DNA from: Rathayibacter sp. SW19
Lineage (GTDB): Bacteria > Actinomycetota > Actinomycetes > Actinomycetales > Microbacteriaceae
Assembly: GCF_030866825.1 (NCBI RefSeq)
Contig: NZ_CP133020.1
Span: forward strand, 310,001 to 374,000
Reading direction: 5' to 3'
DNA length: 64,000 nucleotides
The notes under the pieces are model-generated. The model ran no database searches, was not told the DNA's origin, and was given only the letters and a program-made list of their open reading frames with translations. Positions 44,029 to 52,332 of this stretch are shown one piece after another (position 1 is the stretch's first letter; every line of letters starts with the position of its first letter). Both the position numbers and the translations under genes were made by a program.

Positions 44029-45767
44029 CACGACTCTGGAACGACCCCGCGGACTTCGCCGACGAGATGATCGACGGGTTCGTCGCCGCCAACGCCCGGC
44101 ACGTGCGCCGTGTCCCCGGCGGAGTGGTCCGAAGCACGGTCATCCTGCCAGGGCAGGTCGCACTCGTGATCGGCGGCGGATCGGGGCACTATCCGGCGTT
44201 TGGCGGGCTCGTTGGGCCGGGACTGGCACACGGCGCGGCCATGGGCAACCTCTTCGCCTCCCCATCGACGCAGCAGATCCTCTCGGTCGCCCGGGCGGCA
44301 CACCGCGGCGGCGGGGTGCTGTTCGGCTATGGCAACTACGCCGGCGACGTGCTGAACTTCGACGCGGCCGCGCAGCGGCTGGGTGAGGAGGGCATCGCCT
44401 GCCAGAGTGTCGCTGTGACCGATGACATCGTCAGCGCATCGGCGTGCGAGCGACACAAACGCCGCGGTATCACCGGAGATCTGACCGTGTTCCGCATCGC
44501 CGCCGCGGCCGCAGAGGCAGGTGCGAACCTCGAAGAGGTATCCCGGCTCGCCACCCTCACCAACGAGCGCACCCGGTCCATCGGCGTTGCTTTCACCGGC
44601 TGCACTCTGCCGGGAGCGAGCGAACCGCTGTTCACCGTTCCCGTCGGCCGGATGGCGGTCGGGCTCGGCATCCACGGCGAGCCGGGCATTGACGAGACCG
44701 ACATCCCCACGGCGGACGGCCTTGCCGAGCTATTCGTCTCGCGCCTGCTGGCAGAGGCGCCTGACGGCGTGCCGATTCGGGGCGCGCGGGTGGTGCCGAT
44801 TCTGAACGGCCTGGGCTCTCTCAAATACGAGGAGCTGTTCGTCGTCTATCGGCGGGTCGCGCAGTTGCTGGAGGATGCCGGTGCCGAGATCGTCGACCCG
44901 CACGTCGGCGAGTACTGCACGAGCTTCGACATGACAGGCGGCTCGCTGACCCTTTTCTGGCTGGATGATGAGCTCGAGCAGTTGTGGGACACGCCGGTTG
45001 ACACTGCGGCGTACCGCCGCGGGTCCGTTCCCCCGCGAGAGCAGGCAGACGCTGACGGGAACGCAGACGGGAAGGTCGAGGCTTTCCCCGTCGCCGACAA
45101 GGCCTCGCGCGAGACTGCGCAAACCGTCGTGGCGGCTCTGGAGGCGATCGTCGCGACCGTGGACGAGAACGTCGACGAGTTCGGGCGGATCGATGCGATC
45201 GCCGGCGACGGCGACCACGGCATCGGAATGCAGCGCGGCTCGCACGCGGCCTTAGCTGCGGCCCGGGCCGCGGCGGCCGCGACTGCGGGCGCCGGTACCG
45301 TCCTGGGCAAAGCGGCGGATGCCTGGTCCGACCGGGCAGGCGGCACGTCCGGGGCGCTGTGGGGCGTCATCCTGTCGGCCTTGGCCGCTCGGCTCGGCGA
45401 CGAGGGCACACCGGAGAATGCTGCCGTCGCCGCCGGAGTCGCCGCCGGCATGGCCGGCGTGATGGCCTTCGGCAAGGCGCAGGTTGGCGACAAGACCATG
45501 CTCGATTCGCTCGTGCCGTTCAGCAGAGCCCTGACCGGCGCCGTCGACGCAGGCGCCGAGCTGGCCGAGGCGTGGCGCGCGGCAGCAGCCGCGGCGACCG
45601 CGGCCGCGGCGGCCACCACCGATCTGCTGCCACGGATGGGACGCGCTCGCCTGCACGCACACAAGAGCCTCGGCATCCCCGATCCGGGTGCCCACTCCTT
45701 CGCCCTCATCGTCACGGCCGTGGCAGACGTCGTCGCGGTCACCACCACCGAAAGGAACCACAGATGA
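44025..45767 (+). CDS. lerK: Dihydroxyacetone kinase-family protein (DhaK-DhaL fusion), probable L-erythrulose kinase
   Basis: A 580-residue ATP-dependent ketose kinase. The N-terminal DhaK domain has GGGSGHYPAFGG and a hemiaminal-forming His region; NGLGSLKYEELF follows. The C-terminal DhaL domain starts after about residue 350 and has AIAGDGDHGIGMQRG for Mg-ATP. The HYPAF variant in place of HEPAH is a mark of kinases acting on erythrulose-type substrates. In the OiaC branch of D-apionate degradation LerK makes L-erythrulose 1-phosphate. The GTG start overlaps the small upstream frame, and the stop overlaps the next gene (ATGA). The substrate is by context; dihydroxyacetone is the alternative. 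Confidence 0.78.
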   Translation: MTRLWNDPADFADEMIDGFVAANARHVRRVPGGVVRSTVILPGQVALVIGGGSGHYPAFGGLVGPGLAHGAAMGNLFASPSTQQILSVARAAHRGGGVLFGYGNYAGDVLNFDAAAQRLGEEGIACQSVAVTDDIVSASACERHKRRGITGDLTVFRIAAAAAEAGANLEEVSRLATLTNERTRSIGVAFTGCTLPGASEPLFTVPVGRMAVGLGIHGEPGIDETDIPTADGLAELFVSRLLAEAPDGVPIRGARVVPILNGLGSLKYEELFVVYRRVAQLLEDAGAEIVDPHVGEYCTSFDMTGGSLTLFWLDDELEQLWDTPVDTAAYRRGSVPPREQADADGNADGKVEAFPVADKASRETAQTVVAALEAIVATVDENVDEFGRIDAIAGDGDHGIGMQRGSHAALAAARAAAAATAGAGTVLGKAADAWSDRAGGTSGALWGVILSALAARLGDEGTPENAAVAAGVAAGMAGVMAFGKAQVGDKTMLDSLVPFSRALTGAVDAGAELAEAWRAAAAAATAAAAATTDLLPRMGRARLHAHKSLGIPDPGAHSFALIVTAVADVVAVTTTERNHR

Positions 45768-46234
45768 CCGAACCGCTGCGGATCGTCGTCGGCAGCGACG
45801 ACGCCGGCTTCGACTACAAGGAGATCCTTAAGAAGGACCTTCAACAGAACCCGGGCGTGGCATCCGTTCTGGATGTCGGTGTCGATGTGTCGGGGCACAC
45901 GCCCTATCCGAAGGTCGCGATCGAGGCCGCACAGCGCGTGGCGTCCGGCGAGGCAGACCGGGCCCTGCTGATCTGCGGAACCGGACTCGGCGTCGCCATC
46001 GCAGCGAACAAGGTGCCCGGGATCCGCGCCGTCACCGCTCACGACAGCTTCTCGGTGGAGCGCGGCGTCCTCTCCAACGACGCCCAGGTGCTCGCCATGG
46101 GTCAGCGCGTCGTCGGCATCGGGCTGGCGCGCCGGCTCGTGCGCGAGTGGCTGACCTACCGGTTCGACCCGACCTCCGCCTCCGCCGCCAAGGTCGCCGT
46201 AATCGGCGACTACGAGACGACCGGATCCTGCTGA
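45764..46234 (+). CDS. RpiB/LacAB-family sugar-phosphate isomerase, probable D-erythrulose-4-phosphate isomerase
   Basis: A 156-residue isomerase with the RpiB signature VGSDDAGF, active-site Cys in ICGTGLGVAIAANK, a His in AVTAHD and NDAQVLAMG in place of the ribose-phosphate type NDANVLxxG. In erythritol and D-apionate pathways RpiB-type EryI/DerI proteins convert D-erythrulose 4-phosphate to D-erythrose 4-phosphate. It overlaps the kinase by 4 bases and the TIM-like gene by one (TGATG). Confidence 0.8.
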   Translation: MTEPLRIVVGSDDAGFDYKEILKKDLQQNPGVASVLDVGVDVSGHTPYPKVAIEAAQRVASGEADRALLICGTGLGVAIAANKVPGIRAVTAHDSFSVERGVLSNDAQVLAMGQRVVGIGLARRLVREWLTYRFDPTSASAAKVAVIGDYETTGSC

Positions 46235-47004
46235 TGGCACCGATCACGGTGGGCGTGAGCCTGAAGATGTACTTCGGTCATCGCCGGGGCGCGGAATGGT
46301 GCGCGGCGGTCGCTGACCTGGCTCGCACCCACCCAGCCGTGGTCGCCGGCGCCGTCGAGTTGTTCGTCGTCCCCGGGTATCTGCAGATCCTGCCCGCGCT
46401 CGAGGCGTTCGCCGGCACGACCGTGCGCATCGGCGCCCAGGACGTCGCGGCGGAGGACGCCGGCCCGTTCACCGGGGAGGTGAGCCCGGCCGAACTTGCG
46501 GAGCTCGGCGTGCTGCTCGCCGAGATCGGGCACGCCGAACGCCGCCGCCTGTTCTGCGAGACGGATGCCGTCGTCGCCGCGAAGACCGCGGCCGCCTTGC
46601 GCAACGGCCTCACCCCCGTGTTGTGCGTCGGCGAGGCCGACCAGGTTCCGCCGACGGAGGCTGCACGGGCCACCGTCACTCAGCTGCAGGCGAGCCTGGA
46701 CGGCGCGCCGCACGGGGCGGTGATCGTCGCCTACGAGCCGGTCTGGGCGATCGGAGCGCCTGAACCTGCCCCCGACACGCATATCACTACGGTCACGCGG
46801 GCGGTGCGGGATGCCGTTCGGATGCTCCCCGGCCGCGCCGGCAGCACCGTCATCTACGGCGGTTCGGCCGGCCCCGGACTGTTCGACCGCATCGGCGAGC
46901 ACATCGATGGGCTGTTCCTGGGCCGTTTCGCCCACGACCCCGCGACCCTCGCCGCCGTCCTCGACGAGGCGTCCCGTCTCGCATGCTGCTCAGGGGGGCC
47001 CTGA
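46234..47004 (+). CDS. lerI: Triosephosphate isomerase-like protein, probable L-erythrulose-1-phosphate isomerase
   Basis: A 256-residue TIM-barrel protein. The catalytic Lys is in VSLKMYFG, where glycolytic TIM has NWKMN, the His in IGHAER and the Glu in AYEPVWAIG; the phosphate loop YGGSAGPG is near the C-terminus. The altered N-terminal loop and the kinase/RpiB context mark it as the LerI/EryH type, converting L-erythrulose 1-phosphate to D-erythrulose 4-phosphate, rather than the glycolytic enzyme. It overlaps both neighbours by one base. Confidence 0.8.
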   Translation: MAPITVGVSLKMYFGHRRGAEWCAAVADLARTHPAVVAGAVELFVVPGYLQILPALEAFAGTTVRIGAQDVAAEDAGPFTGEVSPAELAELGVLLAEIGHAERRRLFCETDAVVAAKTAAALRNGLTPVLCVGEADQVPPTEAARATVTQLQASLDGAPHGAVIVAYEPVWAIGAPEPAPDTHITTVTRAVRDAVRMLPGRAGSTVIYGGSAGPGLFDRIGEHIDGLFLGRFAHDPATLAAVLDEASRLACCSGGP

Positions 47005-47798
47005 TGATCGGCCTGGGCAGCTACGCCTTCTTTTGGCAGCAGTCCGTGGATGCGCCCGATCCCCTTTCGCTCATCGGCGCGTTCGAGGCGACGCGTGAGC
47101 TTGGCGTCGAGCTTTTCCAGATCTGCGACTACGCCCCGCTCGAAGCGATGACCGACCGCGAGATCCGGGATGCCGCGGCCGCAGCCGGCGGGCTCGGACT
47201 CACCGTGCAGCTCGGCACGAAGGGCATCGAGCCGGAGCGACTGTCGCGTTTCCTCGATCATGCGCGACGGTTCGACGCCCGGCTGGTACGCAGCATGCTG
47301 CACGGGGCGAACTTCTGGCCGGATCTCGCCGAGGCGGAGACCTGGCTGCGTCAGGCGGTGCCCGGCTACGAGGCGGCGGGGGTGACCCTCGCCCTGGAGA
47401 CCTACGAACAGGTGGCTACCGCCGATCTCGTCGACCTCGTAGCGCGGATCGACAGCCCGGCACTGGGCATCTGCCTGGACCCGGCGAACGTCGTCGCACG
47501 GCTGGAGACCCCGCGTGACTGCGTCGAGCAGACCGCGCCGTATGTGAAGAATGTGCACGTGAAGGATTTCGCGTTCGCCCGTCAGGCCGGCTGGGTCGGC
47601 TTCCGTTACGGCGGCGTGCCGATGGGGACCGGACTGCACGACTATCCGCACCTGCTGGCAACCGTGCGCCCGCGCGAACGCGGTGTCGACGAGGTCGTCG
47701 AGCACTGGCTCAGCTGGCAGGGCGATGCCGGGACCACCATCCGAACCGAGCGGGAATGGACCCGCACGACCCTCGAATATCTCAGGAGAACACCATGA
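47004..47798 (+). CDS. oiaC: TIM-barrel sugar-phosphate isomerase/epimerase-family protein, probable 3-oxo-isoapionate decarboxylase
   Basis: A 264-residue xylose-isomerase-like TIM barrel. Metal-binding residues are visible as Glu in LALETYEQ, Asp in CLDPANV and His/Asp in VHVKDFAF. The opening IGLGSYAFFW and the pattern around FRYGGVPMGTG fit the OiaC group, which decarboxylates 3-oxo-isoapionate to L-erythrulose. The following ApnO-like gene and the preceding LerK/LerI/RpiB genes complete this known sequence of steps. It overlaps the next gene by 4 bases (ATGA). A generic isomerase such as hydroxypyruvate isomerase is the alternative. Confidence 0.68.
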   Translation: MIGLGSYAFFWQQSVDAPDPLSLIGAFEATRELGVELFQICDYAPLEAMTDREIRDAAAAAGGLGLTVQLGTKGIEPERLSRFLDHARRFDARLVRSMLHGANFWPDLAEAETWLRQAVPGYEAAGVTLALETYEQVATADLVDLVARIDSPALGICLDPANVVARLETPRDCVEQTAPYVKNVHVKDFAFARQAGWVGFRYGGVPMGTGLHDYPHLLATVRPRERGVDEVVEHWLSWQGDAGTTIRTEREWTRTTLEYLRRTP

Positions 47799-48667
47799 TG
47801 ATGACGACGACAGTAGCTGACAGCCACACGATCGCGGTGATCGGTGCGGGCGGCAAGATGGGCATGCGCGTGTCGAACAACCTCGTGAAGACCGACCACA
47901 CGGTTCGCTACGTCGAGAATTCGCCGGCCGGGCAGCAGCGCACCCGGGACGCAGGACGCGAACTCACGGATGCCGCGGCCGCCGTCGACGACGCCGACAT
48001 CGTCGTGTTTGCCGTGCCGGACCTCGCGCTGCAGTCCGTGACGGCCGAACTCGTCCCCCAGATGCAGTCAGGCGCGATCGCGCTGACCCTCGATCCCGCA
48101 GCCGCGTACGCCGGCCTGCTGACCGACCGCGGTGACATCATCCGCGCTGTGGCGCATCCGTGCCACCCGTCGATCTTCCTGCAGCGCAGGACGCCCGAGG
48201 AGTATGCCGACACCTTCGGCGGGATCGCCGCACCGCAGGACGCGATCGCAGCGATCGAGTCGGACGACCCGGCGAAGAAGGCCATCTTGGACGCCACGGT
48301 CCGCGCCATCTACGCGCCCGTGATCGACGTGCACTATGTCACCATCAAGCAGCTCGCCCAGCTCGAGCCGACCCTGGTGGAGACCGTTGCCTGCATGATC
48401 GGCTCGCTCCTGAACGAAGCACTGTCCGAGGCTGTGAACACGATGGGGGTCCCCGCGGCGGCGGCGCGCAGCATCCTCTACGGGCACACGCAGGTCGCGC
48501 TAGCCAATGGCCTGCGCGGCGACAACCCGTTCAGCGACGCTTGCCTGATCGCGATGGACTACGGCCGCGAGTCCATCGTCAAGGACGACTGGAAGAAGAT
48601 CTTCCGCGACGACGAACTCGACAAGAACCTCGCCCGCATGTTGCACCTCGCCCGCATCCAGCGCTGA
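47795..48667 (+). CDS. apnO: 6-phosphogluconate dehydrogenase-like protein, probable D-apionate oxidoisomerase
   Basis: A 290-residue NAD-dependent protein with an N-terminal Rossmann fold (IAVIGAGGKMGMRVSNNL) and a C-terminal helical domain of the phosphogluconate-dehydrogenase-C type (VHYVTIKQLAQLEPTLVET, NTMGVPAAAAR, YGRESIVKDDWKKIF). This architecture is that of ApnO, which oxidises D-apionate with hydroxymethyl migration to 3-oxo-isoapionate. CAGGAGAAC precedes the ATG. It is the last gene of the operon; its product would feed the preceding OiaC-like enzyme or the OiaK/RuBisCO-like pair at 12787-15376. Confidence 0.75.
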   Translation: MMMTTTVADSHTIAVIGAGGKMGMRVSNNLVKTDHTVRYVENSPAGQQRTRDAGRELTDAAAAVDDADIVVFAVPDLALQSVTAELVPQMQSGAIALTLDPAAAYAGLLTDRGDIIRAVAHPCHPSIFLQRRTPEEYADTFGGIAAPQDAIAAIESDDPAKKAILDATVRAIYAPVIDVHYVTIKQLAQLEPTLVETVACMIGSLLNEALSEAVNTMGVPAAAARSILYGHTQVALANGLRGDNPFSDACLIAMDYGRESIVKDDWKKIFRDDELDKNLARMLHLARIQR

Positions 48668-48751
48668 CGCGACCAAGCCATCGCTTTGCCGTTCTCGGCG
48701 CATGGCATGACACACGATGCCAGCAGTCGCAGCGGGCCAGCGCACCGCCGC

Positions 48752-49549
48752 TCAGTCCAGCGGATGCAGCAACCGGCTCAGGAACTGTTGCGTGCGCTCG
48801 TGCGCCGGATGCCGGAAGATCTGGTTCGGCTTGCCGCGCTCGACGATGACCCCGCCGTCGAGGAAGAGCACCTCGTCGGCGACCAGGCGCGCGAACTCCA
48901 GCTCGTGCGTGACAACGACCATCGTCCAACCCTCCTGCGCGAGGGTCTTCATGACACCGAGCACATCGCCGACCAGTTCGGGGTCGAGTGCCGATGTCGG
49001 CTCGTCGAATAGGATCAGCCCCGGCTTGAGCGCTACGGCTCGGGCGATTCCCACGCGCTGCTGCTGGCCGCCCGACAGCTGGAAGGGGTAGACGTCCTTC
49101 TTCGCCTCGAGACCGACCTGCGTAAGCAGGGCAAGGGCATCCGCAGTCGCGTCTGCACGCGAACGCTTCTGCACCTGCACCGGGCCCTCGATCAGGTTCT
49201 CGAGAACGGTCTTGTGCGGGAACAGGTTGTACTGCTGAAAGACCATCGCCGACTTGCGACGCAGCGCGGCAACCGCCGCCTTGCCGACCGGCGCCGAGAA
49301 ATCGACGTTCACGTCGTCGTCGATCTGGATGATGCCGGCATCCGGCGTCTCCAGCGCGTTCAGACAGCGCAGGATCGTCGTCTTGCCCGAACCGGATGGG
49401 CCGATCAGCACGACGACCCGACCGACACCGACCTCGAAGCTGATGTCGTGGATCACCTCGTGGTCGCCGAACGACTTGCGCAGGTTGGTGACCTGGAGTC
49501 GCGGCACCGCGCCACCGCCAGGCGCGCTCCCCTCAGGCGTGGGCGACAT
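48752..49549 (-). CDS. Polar amino-acid ABC transporter ATP-binding protein
   Basis: A 265-residue ATPase of the GlnQ/HisP type. Walker A is GPSGSGKTT, the signature LSGGQQQRVGIARA, Walker B LILFDEPTSALD, and the switch His in VVTHELEFA. It powers the permease encoded upstream, overlapping it by 17 bases. The family imports glutamine, cystine or basic amino acids. The operon order is binding protein, permease, ATPase on the minus strand. Confidence 0.92.
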   Translation of the reverse strand: MSPTPEGSAPGGGAVPRLQVTNLRKSFGDHEVIHDISFEVGVGRVVVLIGPSGSGKTTILRCLNALETPDAGIIQIDDDVNVDFSAPVGKAAVAALRRKSAMVFQQYNLFPHKTVLENLIEGPVQVQKRSRADATADALALLTQVGLEAKKDVYPFQLSGGQQQRVGIARAVALKPGLILFDEPTSALDPELVGDVLGVMKTLAQEGWTMVVVTHELEFARLVADEVLFLDGGVIVERGKPNQIFRHPAHERTQQFLSRLLHPLD

Positions 49550-50234
49550 ACCGGTCCAATCTCTTCTCGAGCGCAGACTGCCCGCTGGAGAGCGCCAAGC
49601 AGATCACCCAGTAGATAGCCGCCGCCTCGATGTACAACACCAGGAACTCGCTGCTCGCCGCGGCGATCTGCTGAGCCTCCCTGAACAACTCGGTGACGAG
49701 AATCACGGATGCCAGCGACGTATCTTTGACGAGGCTGATGAAGGTGTTCGACAGCGGCGGCACCGAAACGCGGGCGGCCTGCGGCAGGATGATCCTGCGC
49801 ATCGCCTGGCCGTTGCTCATGCCGATCGTGGACGCGGCCTCCCATTGACCCCGCGGCACCGCCAAAATGGCGGCGCGCACGACTTCGGATGCGTATCCGC
49901 CCACATTGAGCGACAGCGCTATGATCGCGCTCGGCCATGGGTCGATCACCACGCCGATCGTCGGCAAGCCGTAGAACACCACGAACAACTGCACGAGCAT
50001 CGGCGTGCCCCGGATGATCGAGACATAGCCGCGGGCGATCCCGCGCGCGAACCGATTCTTTGACAGGCGCATGATCGCGACCCCGATCGCCAGAGCGAGG
50101 CCGATCGCGAATGACGCCAGCGAGAGCGGAATGGTGCCGAGAATTGCGCCCTGCAAGAGCGGCCAGAGCGAGTGGATGACGAGCTGCCAGTAATAGTCGG
50201 CAGTGCCGACCGCGGGCGTCATCCGCGTCGCCAT
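49533..50234 (-). CDS. Polar amino-acid ABC transporter permease
   Basis: A 233-residue His/Glu/Gln-type permease with about five hydrophobic segments and the EAA loop GYASEVVRAAILAVPRGQWEAA. The start is uncertain: the ATG at 50234 is chosen, but an in-frame GTG at 50255 and an ATG at 50222 are alternatives and none has a good ribosome-binding site. It lies between the binding protein and the ATPase. Confidence 0.88.
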   Translation of the reverse strand: MATRMTPAVGTADYYWQLVIHSLWPLLQGAILGTIPLSLASFAIGLALAIGVAIMRLSKNRFARGIARGYVSIIRGTPMLVQLFVVFYGLPTIGVVIDPWPSAIIALSLNVGGYASEVVRAAILAVPRGQWEAASTIGMSNGQAMRRIILPQAARVSVPPLSNTFISLVKDTSLASVILVTELFREAQQIAAASSEFLVLYIEAAAIYWVICLALSSGQSALEKRLDRYVAHA

Positions 50235-50335
50235 CGTGTGGTCATGACTCGCCACTCAACCATGGGTCACCGCTCAGCCGCAAGTTCTGCCCGGCTCGAG
50301 GTCGGCACTGCCACAATGTCACGGGCTGGCGCCAG

Positions 50336-51163
50336 CTACTTCGACACGTCTTGGCCGAAGTACTTCTCCGAGATCTTCGCCAGCGTTCCGTTCGCAGCCA
50401 ACGTAGCCAATGCCTTGTCGAAGTCGGGCGCGAGCGTGCTGCTCTTGCGGAACGTGAACGCGTTCTTGGCCGGGTCGGCGGCGGTGGCCGCGATGCGCAG
50501 CTTCGCCTCAGGATGCTGCTTCTCATAGTCCAGCAACGTCAACTTGTCATTGACGGTCGCGTCGATGCGGCCCTGGGTGAGCAACGCGATGGACTGTGCC
50601 CAGCCTTCGACCGCCTGCACATTCGCGCCGTTCTTCTGAGCGAGCGCATACCAGTCACTCGTGTTCGACTGGGCGGTCGTCTTGCCCTTCAGGTCCGCAA
50701 AGCTGGTGATGCTCTTATCGTCGGCGCGCGTGATGATGACGCCGGGCGAAACCGTGTACGGGGTGCTGAACGAGTACTTCGCCTGGCGTTCCGGAGTGAT
50801 CGAAACCTGGTTCGCGATCACGTCGATGCGTTTGGAATCGAGCGCGGCGAAGATGCCGTCCCACTGCGTCTCCTGGAACGTGACTTTGATACCGAGTTGC
50901 TTCGCGACGGCGTTCGTCACATCGATGTCATACCCGGTCAGCTTGTTGGTCGTTGCATCGTGGTAAGAAAACGGTCGGTAGGTCCCCTCCGTGCCGATGA
51001 CGAGTCCGTTCGTTCGTGCTGCGACAAGATCCGCACTTCCGGATGCCGCGGCCGTACTCGCCGTTGCGTTCGAACCGGCCCCGGCTGCACCCCCGGAGCA
51101 TCCGGAAAGAGCGAGCGCGAGAGCGGCGGCGACGGCGCCGACAACGGCAAACCGTGACTTCAT
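50336..51163 (-). CDS. Polar amino-acid ABC transporter substrate-binding lipoprotein
   Basis: A 275-residue family 3 solute-binding protein. A lipoprotein signal peptide ends at the lipobox LSGC near residue 21, followed by a Gly/Ser/Ala linker. Family motifs are GTEGTYRPFSYHD, LTGYDIDVTNAVAKQLG and WDGIFAALDSKRID; the set resembles cystine/glutamate-binding proteins. GAAGGAG precedes the ATG. It is the first gene of the three-gene importer; no regulatory site is obvious. Confidence 0.92.
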   Translation of the reverse strand: MKSRFAVVGAVAAALALALSGCSGGAAGAGSNATASTAAASGSADLVAARTNGLVIGTEGTYRPFSYHDATTNKLTGYDIDVTNAVAKQLGIKVTFQETQWDGIFAALDSKRIDVIANQVSITPERQAKYSFSTPYTVSPGVIITRADDKSITSFADLKGKTTAQSNTSDWYALAQKNGANVQAVEGWAQSIALLTQGRIDATVNDKLTLLDYEKQHPEAKLRIAATAADPAKNAFTFRKSSTLAPDFDKALATLAANGTLAKISEKYFGQDVSK

Positions 51164-51359
51164 GGGGACTCCTTCGAGGGCGCGCGCAGACGAGAAACGT
51201 CGGATGCGACGTGCCAATGGCTTGTCTTTCACGCTACCCAGGCCTGGGTAGCGGCCCAAACACGGTTACGCAGCGTTACAGCGACGCCCACCAAGCCGCG
51301 CCGGCCAAACAGTGCCCACAAAGCGGCGCCGGCCAGCGTGTGCGCCACGTGCTGCGTCT

Positions 51360-51399
51360 TGCGCCAGTTGAACTGGCGCAGGGCGCAGCAACTGGCGCA
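51360..51399. repeat. GCGCCAGTT palindromic repeat cluster, copy 1
   Basis: TGCGCCAGTT (51360-51369) and AACTGGCGCA (51371-51380) form a perfect inverted repeat around one base; AACTGGCGCA recurs at 51390-51399. A similar cluster lies at 56901-56960. They resemble REP-type intergenic elements. This copy lies between the binding-protein start and the TetR stop. Confidence 0.7.
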
Positions 51400-51426
51400 C
51401 CACGTGCCGGACCTGAGCGTCGTACG

Positions 51427-52116
51427 CTAATCCGCCAACGCTTCGCGCTCGGAACCGAAGCCGACCAGCAGTCGGGGGAGCACCTGCCAGACGCCCTCCT
51501 GGAGGGCGGGGATGGCATCCGCATTGCCCGCATGTAGGCCGATCAGTGCCTGCTGGAACAGCCCGTCGAACACCGCATAGGTCGCACCACGGGTGAGAGC
51601 GATCTCGGCGCCGACGAAACCGGCGTAGGTGGTCATGATGCGCCAGATCATCTGCTCGAGACTGTCGTCGACTTCGGCGACGTCTGCCTGGAAGTCGGTC
51701 TCGAACATGCTCTGGTTGCGCAGGTCGTACCAGAGCCGGTGCATAGCGGTATCATCGCGAGCGGATGCCGCCAGCGCGGCCGCGAACGACAGGCGCAGTT
51801 GCTCGGCAGAGGTCGCGGTCGCGATGATCAAGTCGTAGTGACCGATGCACGCCGCCTTGTATTCGCGCACGCAATAGGTGATCAGATCGACCTTGTCGCG
51901 AAAGTAATAGTGGAAGACGCCGTGTGAGAAACCAGACTTCTGCGCGATTTCACGAAGGCTCGTGCGCGCGTAGCCGAGCTCGGAGAGCGTGATCAGCGCG
52001 TCCGCCGCGAGCTGCGCTCGGCGTTCGCCGAACTTGTCGACCTGGCGACGCTCGATGCGCAGGGCAGCGGCATTCGTTGCCGCGCCCTGTCGTTCGCTGA
52101 CGCTTTGGTCTGTCAT
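51427..52116 (-). CDS. TetR-family transcriptional regulator
   Basis: A 229-residue repressor. The helix-turn-helix is in ALITLSELGYARTSLREIAQ and KSGFSHGVFHYYFRDKVDLI. The C-terminal ligand domain is not assignable. It is divergent from the SDR/acyl-CoA ligase operon, and two 18-base operators lie between them, giving likely autoregulation and control of that operon. The ligand may be an acyl-CoA or the substrate of the pathway. Confidence 0.9.
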   Translation of the reverse strand: MTDQSVSERQGAATNAAALRIERRQVDKFGERRAQLAADALITLSELGYARTSLREIAQKSGFSHGVFHYYFRDKVDLITYCVREYKAACIGHYDLIIATATSAEQLRLSFAAALAASARDDTAMHRLWYDLRNQSMFETDFQADVAEVDDSLEQMIWRIMTTYAGFVGAEIALTRGATYAVFDGLFQQALIGLHAGNADAIPALQEGVWQVLPRLLVGFGSEREALAD

Positions 52117-52203
52117 CGTGCCCTTCTCGTGCTCGCAGTCTAAACCCCTCGGTGCTCGAACCCTCGCGGGAATCGTGCTGTTTTGAACACCTGGTCAGAC
52201 TAT

Positions 52204-52243
52204 TTTAGACGATTGTCCAAAAAAACTTGGACAGATGTCTAAA
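52204..52243. promoter_or_regulatory. Double TetR-type operator
   Basis: TTTAGACGATTGTCCAAA (52204-52221) and CTTGGACAGATGTCTAAA (52226-52243) are two copies of TTTRGAC-N4-GTCYAAA, 22 bases centre to centre, so on the same face of the helix. They lie in the divergent region, and a promoter TTGGAC-18-TTAGGG (52227-52256) would start inside the second copy. Confidence 0.85.
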
Positions 52244-52332
52244 CGCTGGATTAGGGTGATCGCAGATGCCGCTTCCGGCCGGTGCAGAGCAGCGCGCGGC
52301 CGGACCGGCACATACTCGAGGAGGAGTTTCGG

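Noticed and set aside
46234..47004. Glycolytic triosephosphate isomerase
   Set aside because: The N-terminal NWKMN is replaced by VSLKMY and the gene is embedded in a kinase/RpiB/OiaC operon, so the L-erythrulose-phosphate type fits better.
51016..51537. Plus-strand frame opposite the amino-acid-binding lipoprotein and TetR
   Set aside because: High-GC antisense shadow of two clear genes, with no ribosome-binding site.
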